From Euglena gracilis (Eukaryota; Euglenida; Euglenophyceae; Euglenales), in the NCBI GenBank assembly GCA_039621445.1, contig CP154955.1:47019540-47083539 (forward strand): a stretch of DNA of 64,000 nt, read 5' to 3'. The notes beneath the pieces are model-generated. The model was not told the DNA's origin, searched no databases, and saw only the letters and a program-made list of their open reading frames with translations. Made by a program: the position numbers and the translations under genes. Below, in pieces: positions 11,876-22,697 of the stretch; position 1 is the first letter of the stretch, and each line of letters starts with the position of its first letter.

Positions 11876-12262
11876 GTACCCCCGGGCCCGAGGGGGGGGG
11901 GGGGCTGGGCTGCAGCTTGTCCAAATTTGGCTGGTGGAAATCCTAGTAGACCCCGAGAGGGGTCCGCCAGCCAGTGTATTTTTTTTTCTAGTGATGGGCC
12001 CGAAGCGCTGAAAAATTTTTGACGCCCCAAAGTTTGCCGAAAATGTTATTTTTGGCCTTTTTTTTGGCTTTTTTTTTTGAACAAGGTCAGCCAAAAGTCC
12101 ATCAAAAACCTGTGCCCACCTTGGCGCTGGAGAATTTTTTCCCCCAGCTGGGGGACCCGAACCCTCCCCCCCCCCCCCAGGGGGTCTAGCCAGTCCATTT
12201 TTTCCACTGTCTAGCAAAATGGCCAGCCAGCGGACCCGGGTCCTTAAGCAAACAAGTGCTTG
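11861..12262. mobile_element. Degenerate CTTAAGG-family MITE, possible intron
   Basis: Core blocks match the element at 47826-48258: GCAGTACCCCC, CTGCAGCTTGTCCAAATTTG, GGGTCTAGCCAGTCCATTTT and GGGTCCTTAAGCA. The tips have decayed and the duplication is unclear. Its left GTACCC and right CAAACAAG fall exactly between two phase-compatible open segments. Confidence 0.7.
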
Positions 12263-12349
12263 AACCAAATACACGTTGCGCTTTTTGAAGCTGTACTCAA
12301 GGCAAATGGTTTTCAAACGTTCGCTGACATCATGCTAAAAAGATGCTGA
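12257..12349 (+). CDS. Candidate terminal exon after the MITE
   Basis: After an AG at the right edge of the repeat the frame reads CLNQIHVALFEAVLKANGFQ, continues TFADIMLKRC and stops at TGA. The pattern is that of an amphipathic helix. Phase 0 fits the exon at 11804-11875. The acceptor lacks a strong pyrimidine tract, and a GC donor after CTCAAG is an alternative to termination here. Confidence 0.35.
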   Translation, partial: CLNQIHVALFEAVLKANGFQTFADIMLKRC

Positions 12350-13155
12350 AAAAAGCTCTATCCCCCGCGTCCTACAAGTGTGATCCCACAATTTCGATAT
12401 TTTCCTTCCTGTTATGGGGTTCAAGTGTGTGACGGGGGGGGGGGGTCCGGGGTTTTCTGCATGTGTAGTGAGGAAAAACGGGATTTATTCATAGGGATCA
12501 TGATTTCCGCCAAATACCAAACCTACCCCTTATCCAAACCTAACCCCAAATCCCTGTGACGGACTGCTGCACTCAGGAACGCTCCGTGCAACCAAACCGT
12601 CCAAAAATCCCCCAGCAGAATCCCTCCCAAATCAGTCTGCCTTTTGGGTCCGTTGCTGAAAATCCCAAGGGGGGGTCGTATTTTGCGGGGACTTGTTGGA
12701 TTTTTGCTCAAAAATTCGACAAAAAATCCTTCCTGTGGGAGGTTCCAAAAGCAGATCCAAAAGGGAAATTTTTAGCAATCAGCAAAAAAATGCAGGGGTT
12801 TTCATCGGTTCGTGCCACGAAAAATCGCGAACAATCACGAACCAGCACGAATTTGGGACTTTGGCAAAATCACGAACAATCACAAACCGGACTTTTTCGT
12901 CACCTTTTAAATTATGCTTATCATTATTTTCTTTTAATTATTTATTTTTATTTATATTTATTTTATATTTTTTTTTATTTTCAATATGCTGATTGATAAT
13001 GAATTCGCCGACCTATTTGCAAGTCGTCCGACCGCTTCCTCCTTGGGTGTCCGTTCCGTGGTTGTCGTCTGATGGGGGGTTGGGGAGGTTGACCCCCCCA
13101 CGCACATTTACACGCGGTGAAGCCGAGCGTTTTTGGGACAAGTGCTCCCCCACAG

Positions 13156-13243
13156 GGAGAGGGGGGTGGTGCTGGGGCCCACCGCCGCGGAAGAAGATGA
13201 CGGGGAGGATCCGTTCATGGCTTGCTCCAGTGTCAACCCTGGT
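13156..13243 (+). CDS. Candidate acidic exon (EEDDGEDPF)
   Basis: Acceptor GCTCCCCCACAG precedes a frame containing GVVLGPTAAEEDDGEDPFMA and then CSSVNPG. Three overlapping GT donors (GTGTGTGAGT) follow; GTGAGT is the best consensus but the phase choice is open. The acidic run and GC-rich codons stand out from the flanking DNA. Likely part of the same transcript as the exons at 14696 and 17781. Confidence 0.5.
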
Positions 13244-13350
13244 GTGTGAGTGTGGTGTGTTTATGTGTGTGTTGCAGGTGTTTGTGTGTGTGCGCGTACG
13301 CGTGCTTGTGTTTGCGTGTGTGTGCGCGCGTGTGTGTTTGTTTGCACAGT
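13244..13350. repeat. GT-rich tract at donor side
   Basis: Imperfect GT/GTGC run directly following the exon candidate. Confidence 0.8.
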
Positions 13351-14099
13351 GCCAACCTTCTTTTTTCCTCCCAGCCTCTGCCCAGGTTGTCCACTAACAG
13401 GAGTGAACGGCACACCAGTCACACAAAGATTTGTGTCTTTCTTAGGTGATGTATCTCACACTTAAGCTTTTTTTGGTATTTTCGCACATCGACCATTTTT
13501 TTTGACTTGGGCGCCCCAACGGCGATGCAAGGGGCGAGAGCCAGAGGGAGCAAGGTTGGTCCAAAAACGAGTGATTTCGCATTTCGGGCACCGGCTGTCC
13601 TGGGAATTACGTGTATTTTTTGCTGTTTTTTTTGAGGTCGGGATGACACAAAAACCCCCGGACCTTCCACCGACAAAAACAACAAAACCCCAGTACCGCC
13701 TTCCCCCTGTTTGTGCGATGCGGCTCTCCTCACCGGCTGTTGGCGACCGTGCCTGGCTCCCTCCAGGGGTTTTGACGCACTTTTTTTGTTTTGCCGCCCT
13801 TGGACTTGTGTTTTTGTACGTTTGCTAGAGCGTGCGGCACAAGCATATGTGGGGGTCAGGGTGGGCCTAATCACACCGCCGGCCAAGAACATAGAAAGGA
13901 AGGCATGACTGGGGATTTTGTGGAGGCCCGTACAGCGTGAAGGGAAATTGGTTTGAAGGGGAGGGAAGGGTCGCGAGTCCCAACCGAACTTGCAGTGGGG
14001 AGGTGTCCGTCCAAATTGTGTTGTGCTGAAATGGGAGAGGGATCACACAAGTTTCACCAGAATGATTTATTGCAGCCATGTTTTGAACAAAGAAAGAAG

Positions 14100-14625
14100 T
14101 TCGATGTGCGCAATTGCGCACATCGACCATTCAATGGTTCCCCCGAAGAACGTCCATAAATGCCCCAGAATTCACTGCTGAAAATGATGTGACAAATAAC
14201 ATGAGTTTGGGAGGGAGGATGAGGTCGGTTTGTGCAAATGCGCACACTGTCACTGTGAGCGCAGTTGCGCAAACCGTTCTCATGTCCCTTTGCGCAAAGG
14301 ATGCATCAAGTATCCTGGAGCGGAAACGGACCTCGCTGCCTTGAGCCTTTTGAAAAAACGACAACTGAAAGAGCTTACCACGCAGCTTTGCTCTGAACAC
14401 AGACAAAAATGCACTGAAAAAACACGTGTCACACATCACGTGGTACACATCAAGTACCAGGTCGGAATAAAAAAAAAGTGGTCGTTTTGCGCAAATGCGC
14501 ACGTGGCCGGCGTTTGCACATTTTCAAACACCGACCACGTGCGTAAAGATGGACGTCGTCGGAGTGCAAAATGGGCACACCATGACGACGTGCGCATTTG
14601 CGCAAACCGACCACGATACCGATTC
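14100..14625. repeat. Cluster of TGCGCAATTGCGCA-type palindromes
   Basis: Palindromes such as GTGCGCAATTGCGCACATCG (14105), GTGCAAATGCGCAC (14231), TTTGCGCAAATGCGCAC (14487) and GTGCGCATTTGCGCAAAC (14590), usually beside CGACCA or its inverse. Further copies at 15530, 15995, 16030, 17642, 29522, 54383 and 55216. Confidence 0.75.
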
Positions 14626-14695
14626 CAGACAGAACACATCAAACACGACACAAAACACCGCCTGCAATGGCTCCTTCGGTGTGCAATTTACTCAG

Positions 14696-14749
14696 CTGCC
14701 AAACGCTCTTCTCAACGATGAGGCTGTTTCCAAGGCTGATTCTGCTCCG
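14696..14749 (+). CDS. Candidate 54-nt exon
   Basis: Acceptor GTGCAATTTACTCAG, frame LPNALLNDEAVSKADSAP, donor GTGACA, phase 0 to 0. Fits between the exons at 13156 and 17781 if the donor at 13244 is used. Confidence 0.45.
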
Positions 14750-15715
14750 GTGACAGGTCCAGGTCCATGTGGAGACCGTAGACCTCAAGTAGGCGGCCTG
14801 CCGCTAGCACGTCACGGCACACGTGCAACTGCCCCGTTTGGCCCTCAAAAACCCCCGCCACTTGCCCCCTGGCTTGTGATTTGCAGCACCAATCACATCA
14901 CGTGATGATAGCTGGTTGCATTTAAGCATCCACAAGGCCGTCATCAACCCCCCCCCCCCCAGGTCAGCAGCAGCCGCCGAGGTGGCATTGTTGGGGGGGG
15001 GGGGTGCATGCGAGCTTGGTCCATGGAAACAATGGAAAATGGAACGTCTTAAATGTGGCCACAAAACTCATTGTTTTGGAGGGAGAGAATATTCACCTGG
15101 TTGCACCAGGTTGCGTGATAGTATTGGGACTCAACACCCTGATATTGTGCACAAAAAGTGGTATGTTGCCTGTTTTTTGAGGGAAAAAATGAGGCATCTT
15201 TGTGGCAAAAACGGAAGAATGATTCCCGACCGAGGAAACAAGAAGATTACACACACGTAATTTTGAAGTTCTGGAAGTCGTGTTTTTTTTGAAGAAAAGC
15301 AATCACGGGGGGTTACGCATCATCAATTCCTCCCGCGCAACTCTCAAACTGGTGGCGCGAAAACGATCGGTCGTGCGGGTTGGAGTTAAGACATGCAAAT
15401 TTGTCCTTGGAGAGGACAAACTTTCTCCTGTCATATAGTGTGTTCTCCTGCACGTTTCACATAACATAAAGAACCAGAATTTCTTCACCACACAATAGTT
15501 TCAAAAGTTTTGCATCCGCAATGGTCGGTGTGTGCAAATGCGCACGTCAACTGTTAAGGATGAAGAGCACCCCATAATACGGAGGGAAAACAAATGTAAA
15601 TTTACAGGCCACCGTTCTTTATCACACATTGCAAACGGTACCCGTTCAAAATTCTTGCCCCAAATTTTACTTCTAGATCCAAGAAAAGGCAGGTGTTGCG
15701 TTTCATGTGGTAATA

Positions 15716-15953
15716 TAAACCCGCCCCCCCTATTATAAGCGCGGGGCCGCTACAAGTGCAGGTCCAAATAAAAGTGCACCCCCGCCGCCGAAGGAAGCGG
15801 TCCGCTGCGGGCGCACCCCCGTTTTGATGGGATTTCGAAAGGAAACCAACAAAAATCGGGCAGGAAGGGTCCAAATAGAAGCGCACCTCCCGCCGCCAGA
15901 GGCGGCAGTCCGCTGTAAGTGCACCCGCGCTTCTATTAGGGAGGGGGGGTTTA
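15716..15953. repeat. Spaced-motif element, GCGCTTCTATTA type
   Basis: Ends AAACCCGCCCCCCCTATTA and TAGGGAGGGGGGGTTT are inverted copies. The inside has inverted AAGTGCACCC and GCGGTCCGCTG blocks. Confidence 0.65.
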
Positions 15954-16078
15954 AAAAATGTGGAGTATATTTCTCAAATTTCAAGTGGTTGGTGTGCGCA
16001 ATTGCACACATCAATCATTCACTTATTTGCGCACATCGACCCTCACCTCATAAATTTGTGTCACGTGAGTGTTCCATC

Positions 16079-17276
16079 GCTAACCCCCCCCAAAATAAGA
16101 CCACCCAAAAATGAGACCCCCCCCCAAAATTTGACCGCCCTGGGCCGATCGAGCAAAAATCCAAAAATGAGACCCCCCATAAATAAGACCCCCCTGACGA
16201 CGCGAAACGCCGGGGAAGGTGAATTTTTTCCCTGAAAAATTATCAAAAACCCCAATTTCATACACAAAAATGATGAAATTTCAAAAAATTTTCAGATATT
16301 TGAAGTGCAAAAAACATGGTAATTGTCAAATTACACCAATTTAAACACGGCGCGAAGCGCCAAATAAAAATTTTTGGTGCTCTTGGGAACCTAAAAAATG
16401 GTGCTTTTTCGGACCCGGGTCGGTCAAGAAAAAATCCAAAATAAGACCCCCAAAAAATAAGACCCCCCCTGGAGGCTTCCAGCAACGGACCCAAAAATAA
16501 GACCCGGGTCCAGGGGGGGGAAATTGCACCGTGCAATTTTTGCAATTTTGTGCAATTTTCGATTTTCCCGAAATGTGCAATTAATTTTTTTTTGCAATTT
16601 TGTGCAATTAATTTCACATGGCCCGGGACATTTTGTTTTGGAAAATGTCAGTTTTTGATGTAATTGAGAACTTACTGGTTTTTTTTTTTGCTGGAGGTAT
16701 TGCAAAAACTGGCTCCTACACTGGACATTTACCCCCACACCCCCCCCACCCCCCCCACACCCCCCATCCCCCCTCCCCCACACTTGACCAGCGTAGGAGC
16801 CAGTTTTTGCAATTTTTGGGTAGCAGGGGTAGTTTTTTGCTGGGAAACTGATGTGCGTAGTGAAAATTTCCGTTCAAAGGCTGTTTATTGTTGGTTTACG
16901 TCAGTTTTCAAACCCAATCGGCCAATTGGCAAAGGAGTAATAGGCGTTCTACAAATAGGTTCGTATTTTGTGCCTTGGTAATTTCTAAGTATGAACTGTT
17001 GTGTCTTCCGCTGGATGATGAACAAAATTAGGATGAATGGCGTAAGTATTGCCATCGCATATTGCCACGGCTGATTGTGTTGCAACTTTTTGGGCGAACC
17101 GACCGGGTAAATTGGCAGAATATGCAGCTTTTTTGGTTTCTGATATGGCTTTCTGGTGTGTGCAATTTTGTGCAATTTTGTGCAATTTTGTGCAATTTTT
17201 TTGCACTGCAATTTTCGACCTCCCAATGTGCAATTTCTCCCCCCCCTGCCCGGGTCTTATTTTTTGGGGGGGTTTA
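16079..17276. repeat. Long spaced-motif element, AAATAAGACCCCCC type
   Basis: Left end TAACCCCCCCCAAAATAAGA and right end TCTTATTTTTTGGGGGGGTT are inverted. The left arm has many AAAATAAGACCCCC copies; the right part has tandem GTGCAATTTT (17160-17200). The centre has AT-rich sequence and two inverted GGCTCCTAC blocks. The left 430 bp is closely related to 61229-61670. It carries the mini-hairpin GGCGCGAAGCGCC at 16349-16361. Confidence 0.7.
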
Positions 17277-17780
17277 CACATACATTTTTGTCCGTCCACA
17301 ACTCCAGAGTTCCGGAAAGGGTTTTCATGCCCTAATCGTCGCCTGTTTTAACTGCACATTACATTGTTCAAATGGTGGAAAGTCGGTCCCCATCAAAGTG
17401 GTATGCATCACCTGGCAGTATAGACACACATAAACCCATAGTCGTGACAGCCAGTGTGTACAACGCACCTGTTTCACAGGCAACAACACCACTCTGTCGC
17501 TCCAGACGTATCAGACAGCTCGTTAGGATGAAAGTTTGAGACCGTTGTATTTCCTAACCTGTATCGTGAGGTGTGAATCTTGTACATTGCTGTTTCACCA
17601 GGTACAGTCGGCGCTTCAAGGAAATTGTAAAAATGTCGATTTGCGCAATTGCGCACATCGACAAGGAAAAAAAGCTTAATTGCGAGATGCGCCGCCTGAG
17701 TCTTTGGATCCCGCAATGGAGATGTTTCTTTTCGCTGTCGCTGAGACCGCCCTGGGGACCTCCCTCCTCCCGCAGCCCAG

Positions 17781-17885
17781 CCACCACCGTCGTCAGCCAA
17801 CACACAGGCCACGCTGGACGTCTTCCGGCGGTCTCTCCAGCAGGCCAGCGCCCACCCAGGGGAGTATGGGTTGATAGAAAGCCAG
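17781..17885 (+). CDS. Candidate exon with helical segment
   Basis: Pyrimidine-rich acceptor CCTCCTCCCGCAG, with a second AG five bases later giving phase 0. The frame reads PPPSSANTQATLDVFRRSLQ and on to HPGEYGLIESQ, ending at donor GTTGGA in phase 0. Good codon bias and a Pro/Ser stretch followed by a helix. One of the better upstream candidates. The protein is not recognised. Confidence 0.55.
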
Positions 17886-18458
17886 GTTGGAGCACCCTGT
17901 TCCGTCCCCCTCCCCCAGGCAGCACAGCAGCACAGCACAAGCCCAACATGGCGGCATCACATGATAATGCAGAACGAAGTGTGACACATTTTTTTCTGCT
18001 GCTGTGGATCTGTGGGTGTTGGGTCCCCCTCCTGCGCCTTTGCACCTTTGCACCCCTCCTCTGAACTTTGAGGGTCCCCATCGCCAGTTGTCTTGCTCTG
18101 AGTTGTCCCCTGTGTCTCCTGTGCACAGCACACCAAAGCACAAAATATCAGACGCCGTGCATCTGTATGCACACGCACGCCTGCGTATGAGTGCACACAA
18201 TGGCGCCAACCATGCATCTCTTTAAGTTCTTACAGACCCCCCCCCCGGAGGGCTGCGGCAGACAGCCCCGATTTTGGCCCCCGCCCAATTGCAGCAGCAC
18301 TCCCGGGTGGAGGGGGCGCTGCTGCCCTGGCCTGCGCCCTTTTTTTCTGTATCCAGCCAAAATTTGTTGAAAAGGTGTTCAAAAATGGTGTTTTGGGGGC
18401 TTTTCAGGGGCTTTGGGGGGATTGATACGCTCATCCTTTTTTGCCATTGAACTTTCAG

Positions 18459-18501
18459 GTCATCATTATCCAGCCCACCCCAGCTCAGGAGCCGGGAGGG
18501 G
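18459..18501 (+). CDS. Candidate 43-nt exon
   Basis: Strong acceptor TTTTGCCATTGAACTTTCAG, frame VIIIQPTPAQEPGG, donor GTGGAG. It ends in phase 1, which fits an acceptor at 18581 across a roughly 80-nt C/G-rich intron. Confidence 0.45.
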
Positions 18502-18581
18502 GTGGAGGGGTCCACCCCCGGGGGTGGGCGGAGGGCTAGCTAGTGGCCAAAGTCCAGCAACCCCCGAGGTTCATGAACGAG

Positions 18582-18715
18582 AGACGTTGGCGCAAACACA
18601 TACAACGCTGCACGAGCACGTTGCCATGTTCCCCTGCGCCTGTCTCAACGACCTGCAGCAGAGCGTGAAGGCGGAGGTGGACCGCATCCTGGAGGAGGAC
18701 AGCGACGAGGAGGAG
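18582..18715 (+). CDS. Candidate acidic helical exon
   Basis: The frame includes TLAQTHTTLHEHVAMFPC and then QSVKAEVDRILEEDSDEEE before a GT donor. A shorter version would start at 18659 after CTCAACGACCTGCAG and hold only the 19 codons from QSVKAE, phase 0 to 0. The acidic end resembles those at 9542 and 13156. The segment ending at 18715 is well supported; its start is not. Confidence 0.55.
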
Positions 18716-18827
18716 GTTCCGGAAAACGAGTGCCAGTGTGTGGAGGGGACACCCCTGGTTCGATGTGACTTTGACCCCCCCCAGGGATGGATGGGATTTT
18801 GGTAGTGGGGTAGGCGGTAGGGGGGGG

Positions 18828-19733
18828 GGGTCGCTGAGCTTTTATCCCTTTATGGGTAAGAGCGAAGCTTACCCCGGGCGAAACCCCCTCGACCCCCCCT
18901 CCCCCCCCACGTTTTTCCCGGGCTGCCAGCCGGGCTGGGGTGGTCTCCCAAAGAGCTCAGCTCTACGTCACACCCTGGTGTCCCCGAACACCCAAAACTG
19001 GCCCAAAATCGCACAACCAGGCCCCGGGAACCCCAAAAAACGGTCAACCCCGCCCCCCAAACGTCATGATTGACCCCCTGGTTTGGGTCCCAACTCCTCG
19101 TCTGGCCCGAGATACGGCCCACTTACGGTTTCAGGCCGCGAACAGGCCCGAAATGGCCAAAACTGGCAAAACTGACCCAAAACCCCAAAATGGCCGTATC
19201 TCGGGGTTGGCGAGCAGTTGGCCCAAACCGCGCATACCGATCGATTGGGCGTCCCAAAGTTGTGGAATGAGGTCCTCTTTACTTTTTCTCAACTCCGCAG
19301 CGTTTTCGAGATATTTGAAATTTTTCCAACCCGGACCCCCCCCCATGCCCCCCCTGCCCATGCCCCCCTGGCTTGGGCCACCCCCCTAGCACGGTGCACT
19401 TTTTTGTGTCAAAAAGTCGAAAAAGGTCAAAAAAAATTGCCCAAAACCAGGTTTTTTGACCTCCCGGACCCGGAAAAACTGTTTTTGAGCCAAAAATGAC
19501 CGTTTTTTCGACCAGCCAGCGCCCCGTTTTGGGCTGCCAACCCATTGACTTTGGGTCAAAACCGGGCCAAAAAAGTCGAAAAAATCGAAAAAAATTTTTG
19601 CCCGAAACGATGTTTTTTGGCCTCCCGGACCCGGAGAACCTGTTTTCGGGCCGAAAATGAGCGTTTTTCCCGGGCCGGGCCGGCCCGTCCACGTCTCCCA
19701 AAGAGCTCAGCTCTACGTCACACCCTGGTTGCT
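18828..19733. repeat. Composite repeat, copy with both termini
   Basis: Starts GTCGCTGAGCTTTTATCCC and ends GCTCTACGTCACACCCTGGT. The ends share inverted GCTGAGCTC sequence. The right half has AAAAAGTCGAAAAA tandem units. It is directly followed by another copy. Confidence 0.7.
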
Positions 19734-21062
19734 GACCTCTTATCCCTTTATGGGTAAGAGCGAAGCTTACCCCTGGGGGCCCGAGTTATTCACTCGCGAA
19801 GGGGTCCAAACTGGGTCGGATTGGCCCGCCCCCCCCCCCTGGATAAGCCCCCCCCCCTTTGGACTCTGCCATTTGGGGCAAAAAATGTCAATTTTCAAAA
19901 TCTCTCCAAAATGAAGCAAAATGAAAGGAAATTTCCGGAGACCTAATTTGAGGCCCTTGGAACGCCCCATCTACTGGTATTTTGATTTCCCTGCAGTTCC
20001 CTGCCCAGCCCGAGATTTGCCCGTTTTCGGCCAATGGGGCAATTTTGTACACTTTTCCCACTGTCCGATTTAGCCGTTTTCGGCCAAAATTCGGCCAAAA
20101 ATCAATATTTTCAAATTTTCTCAAAAATGAAGCAAAATCAAAGGAAATGTCCGGACACCTAATTTGAAGCCCTTGGAACGCCCCATCTACCGGCATTTTG
20201 ATTTCCCCGCAACTGTTCGCGTAGCCGCCAGCGCCCCGTTTTGGGCCGCCAACCTATTGACTTCTGGTCATTTTCGGGTCAAAAAAGTCGAAAAAAAAAT
20301 CGATTTTTTTTTGCCCGAAACGATGCTTTTTGGCCTCTCGGTCCCAAACCAGGGGGTCAATCATGAGGTTTAGGGGGGGGGGGGCTTTGACCGTTTTTTG
20401 AGGTTCTCGGGCCTGGTTGTGCGACTTTGGGCCAGTTTTGGGTATTCGGGGAGAGCGGTTGGGCGAGAGGGGGTCGTGAGGCAGGTCGGGACCCAAAATT
20501 TTGAATTTTTTTTGCTCAAAAACACTTTTTTTTTTCTTTAGAGCATCAAACAAAGTGTTTTTGAGCACAAAAAATTTCCCACCCGGATCCCCCCCCATGT
20601 CCCCCCCCCCTGGCTGTGGCCCGCCCCCCTGGCCGGTGCACTCAGCCATTTTTTGGGTCAAAAAGTCGAAAAAATCTAAAAAAAATCTTGCCCAAAACGA
20701 TGTTTTTTGGCCTTCCAGACCCGGAAAAACTGTCTTTGAGCCGAAAATGAGCGTTTTCGGACCCGCTAGCGCCCCGATTTGGGCTGTCAACCCACTCACT
20801 TTCGGTCATTTTTGGGTCAAAAAACACAGAAAAAATCGAATTTTTTTTTTGCTCAAAGCGTTGTTTACTGGCTCCCCGGACCCGGAAAAGGTGCGTTTTG
20901 AGCCAAAAATGAGTGTTCTTCCACCCCCCGACGCCCCGTTTCGGGCACAAAGCCTTTGCATTTCAGTCAACAGAGCTCCATGGAGTGGGCTGGTTTATAT
21001 GGGGGGGGTCAATGAAGGGGTGGGTGAGCGTTTATTAAGAGCTCAGCACTATTCAAAACCTG
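19733..21062. repeat. Composite repeat, adjacent second copy
   Basis: Starts GCTGACCTCTTATCCCTTTA and ends near AAGAGCTCAGCACTATTCAA. It contains the CGAGTTATTCACTCGCGAAG block shared with 10206 and AAATGAAGCAAAATCAAAGG units shared with 10500. The AAAAAGTCGAAAAA units recur four or more times. Confidence 0.65.
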
Positions 21063-21900
21063 GTCCGGCCCCCCCCCCCCCTAGATGTTGGATGGGGGTC
21101 CGGACCCCCCACCCCCCTCTTTGACAGGTGCCAAAAATAGCAGATGATTTTCTTCCGGAGCTGCGCGCCGGAAAATGAGCAAATGAGCAAAATGAACACC
21201 CCTTTGCTGGCGTTGGACCTTATTGCCCCTGTTTTTGAGGTGTGGGGGTTCCCACACAAAAAGCAAAAAAAAACCCTTTTGCTGACTTTTGGACATATTG
21301 CCCATTTTTTTGATGTGTGGGGGTCCCCCTAAAAAATGTTCAAAAAATTTCAAAAAATAAGCAGTTTTGGATCGATTTTCAAAGAAAAATCACCGATTTT
21401 TGACCGATTTTGACCCGATTTCCGGCCCTTTGCCCGTCCATGAAATCGAAAATTTTTCGGCCCCCCCTCAGTTTCGAGGTAGGAGGGGGGGTCCGACCCC
21501 CCCCCCCTGAAGGCTTCCCATCCATCCCTGCCCCCCCCGAAGGGGATCCCTCCCTTTGGTGGCCAGCCTTACCTCTGGTGTATTTCCAGTGTATCTCTAG
21601 TAGATATCTCTCATTTGCGATCTTTGCCCCACTTTGGGCTTTTTTGTGTGCAATTTTCCACTTTGCGCATTTGGCCCTCATAGTTGGCCCCGAGGTTGAT
21701 TGCATTGATTGACAAAGCTCGATCTTGATCTTGATATGGGGTTGTTTGGTTATCCAACGATCAGTTAATCGACTACGACCCCCGCCCCAATCAATCGACC
21801 AGTTGAAGGGGGGGGGGGGCAGTTACCACTCGGTTAAAATGGAATGGAGATGGAAGGAGCCTTTGGCGTTTTCTTTGCCCACGGTAGCAGATATCATCTC

Positions 21901-21941
21901 ATTTCTTGACCTGAATGTGGACAGGAGGAAGGTGGGGTAGT
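21901..21941 (+). CDS. Candidate 41-nt exon
   Basis: Acceptor TTTTCTTTGCCCACGGTAGCAG; two bases complete a codon, then IISFLDLNVDRRK, then donor GTGGGG in phase 0. Alternatively the exon starts further upstream, since the frame stays open through PLAFSLPTVA. Confidence 0.4.
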
Positions 21942-22376
21942 AAGTAGTGCTTTGTGGACCAATTTGTGGACCAAAAGGACCCTGGTAAAAGTGAACATAG
22001 GGGGTACCTGTGGTGGCTCAAAGGTCAGCATCACAAGGATGTGAGACTGGAGCAGCCATGTAATAAAATTTGTCAAAACTGGCTTTTTTGGCGCAGACCT
22101 CCAACACTAATGTCCGAAACTAGTAACTAGAGACATAGACAGATAGAGGTGGAGGAAAAGGGAGAGGCAGTTTGACATCTAGGTAGAGGACTTCGACCTC
22201 AACCAGTCCCTCTATGCAGCCTTGGAAATTGGTTTATTGGTTAACTGAGGGGCTCAGCTAATTTAATCGGTTGACCCAAATCAGTCAGTTAATTGATCAA
22301 CTCTGCTTGATATGGGCCAGCTCCCAAGGTCCCTTTCTTTCACACCTTTGCCATGTTTTTTTTTTCTGGCTCTCAG

Positions 22377-22418
22377 GCATCAAATGCATTGGCTTTGTAC
22401 AGGGGAGTGGAGGGAGGG
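22377..22418 (+). CDS. Candidate 42-nt microexon
   Basis: Strong acceptor TTTTTTTTTTCTGGCTCTCAG, preceded by a poly-T tract. Frame ASNALALYRGVEGG, donor GTCTCC, phase 0 to 0. Confidence 0.35.
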
Positions 22419-22697
22419 GTCTCCAGTCGGAGGGGGAGCAATAATTGCTTTGCCCTGCACCATACGACAACGGCGTGCATTTTTACTGCTTTGGGTGGAT
22501 GGGTGATGGTGTACGGATGCCAGAAGTCACGTTTCCCCCCAAACGCGATCCGTTTTCACCAAATACGGCCATTTTTCGGACCATTTTGCCTTCGGTTTTT
22601 TTCACGAGGGACCGCCCCAGCCCATGGTTGGCCTCCGAGATCCATTCCATCCTAACTTTGTGTGGGCCCTTGCTCTCACGCCCGTCTGGGTCTCAGT

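Noticed and set aside
18828-18880. 5S rRNA or small structural RNA from the TTATCCCTTTATGGGTAAGAG block
   Set aside because: The block is a repeat terminus seen four times; it has no 5S box A/C layout and no tRNA-like fold that I can recognise.
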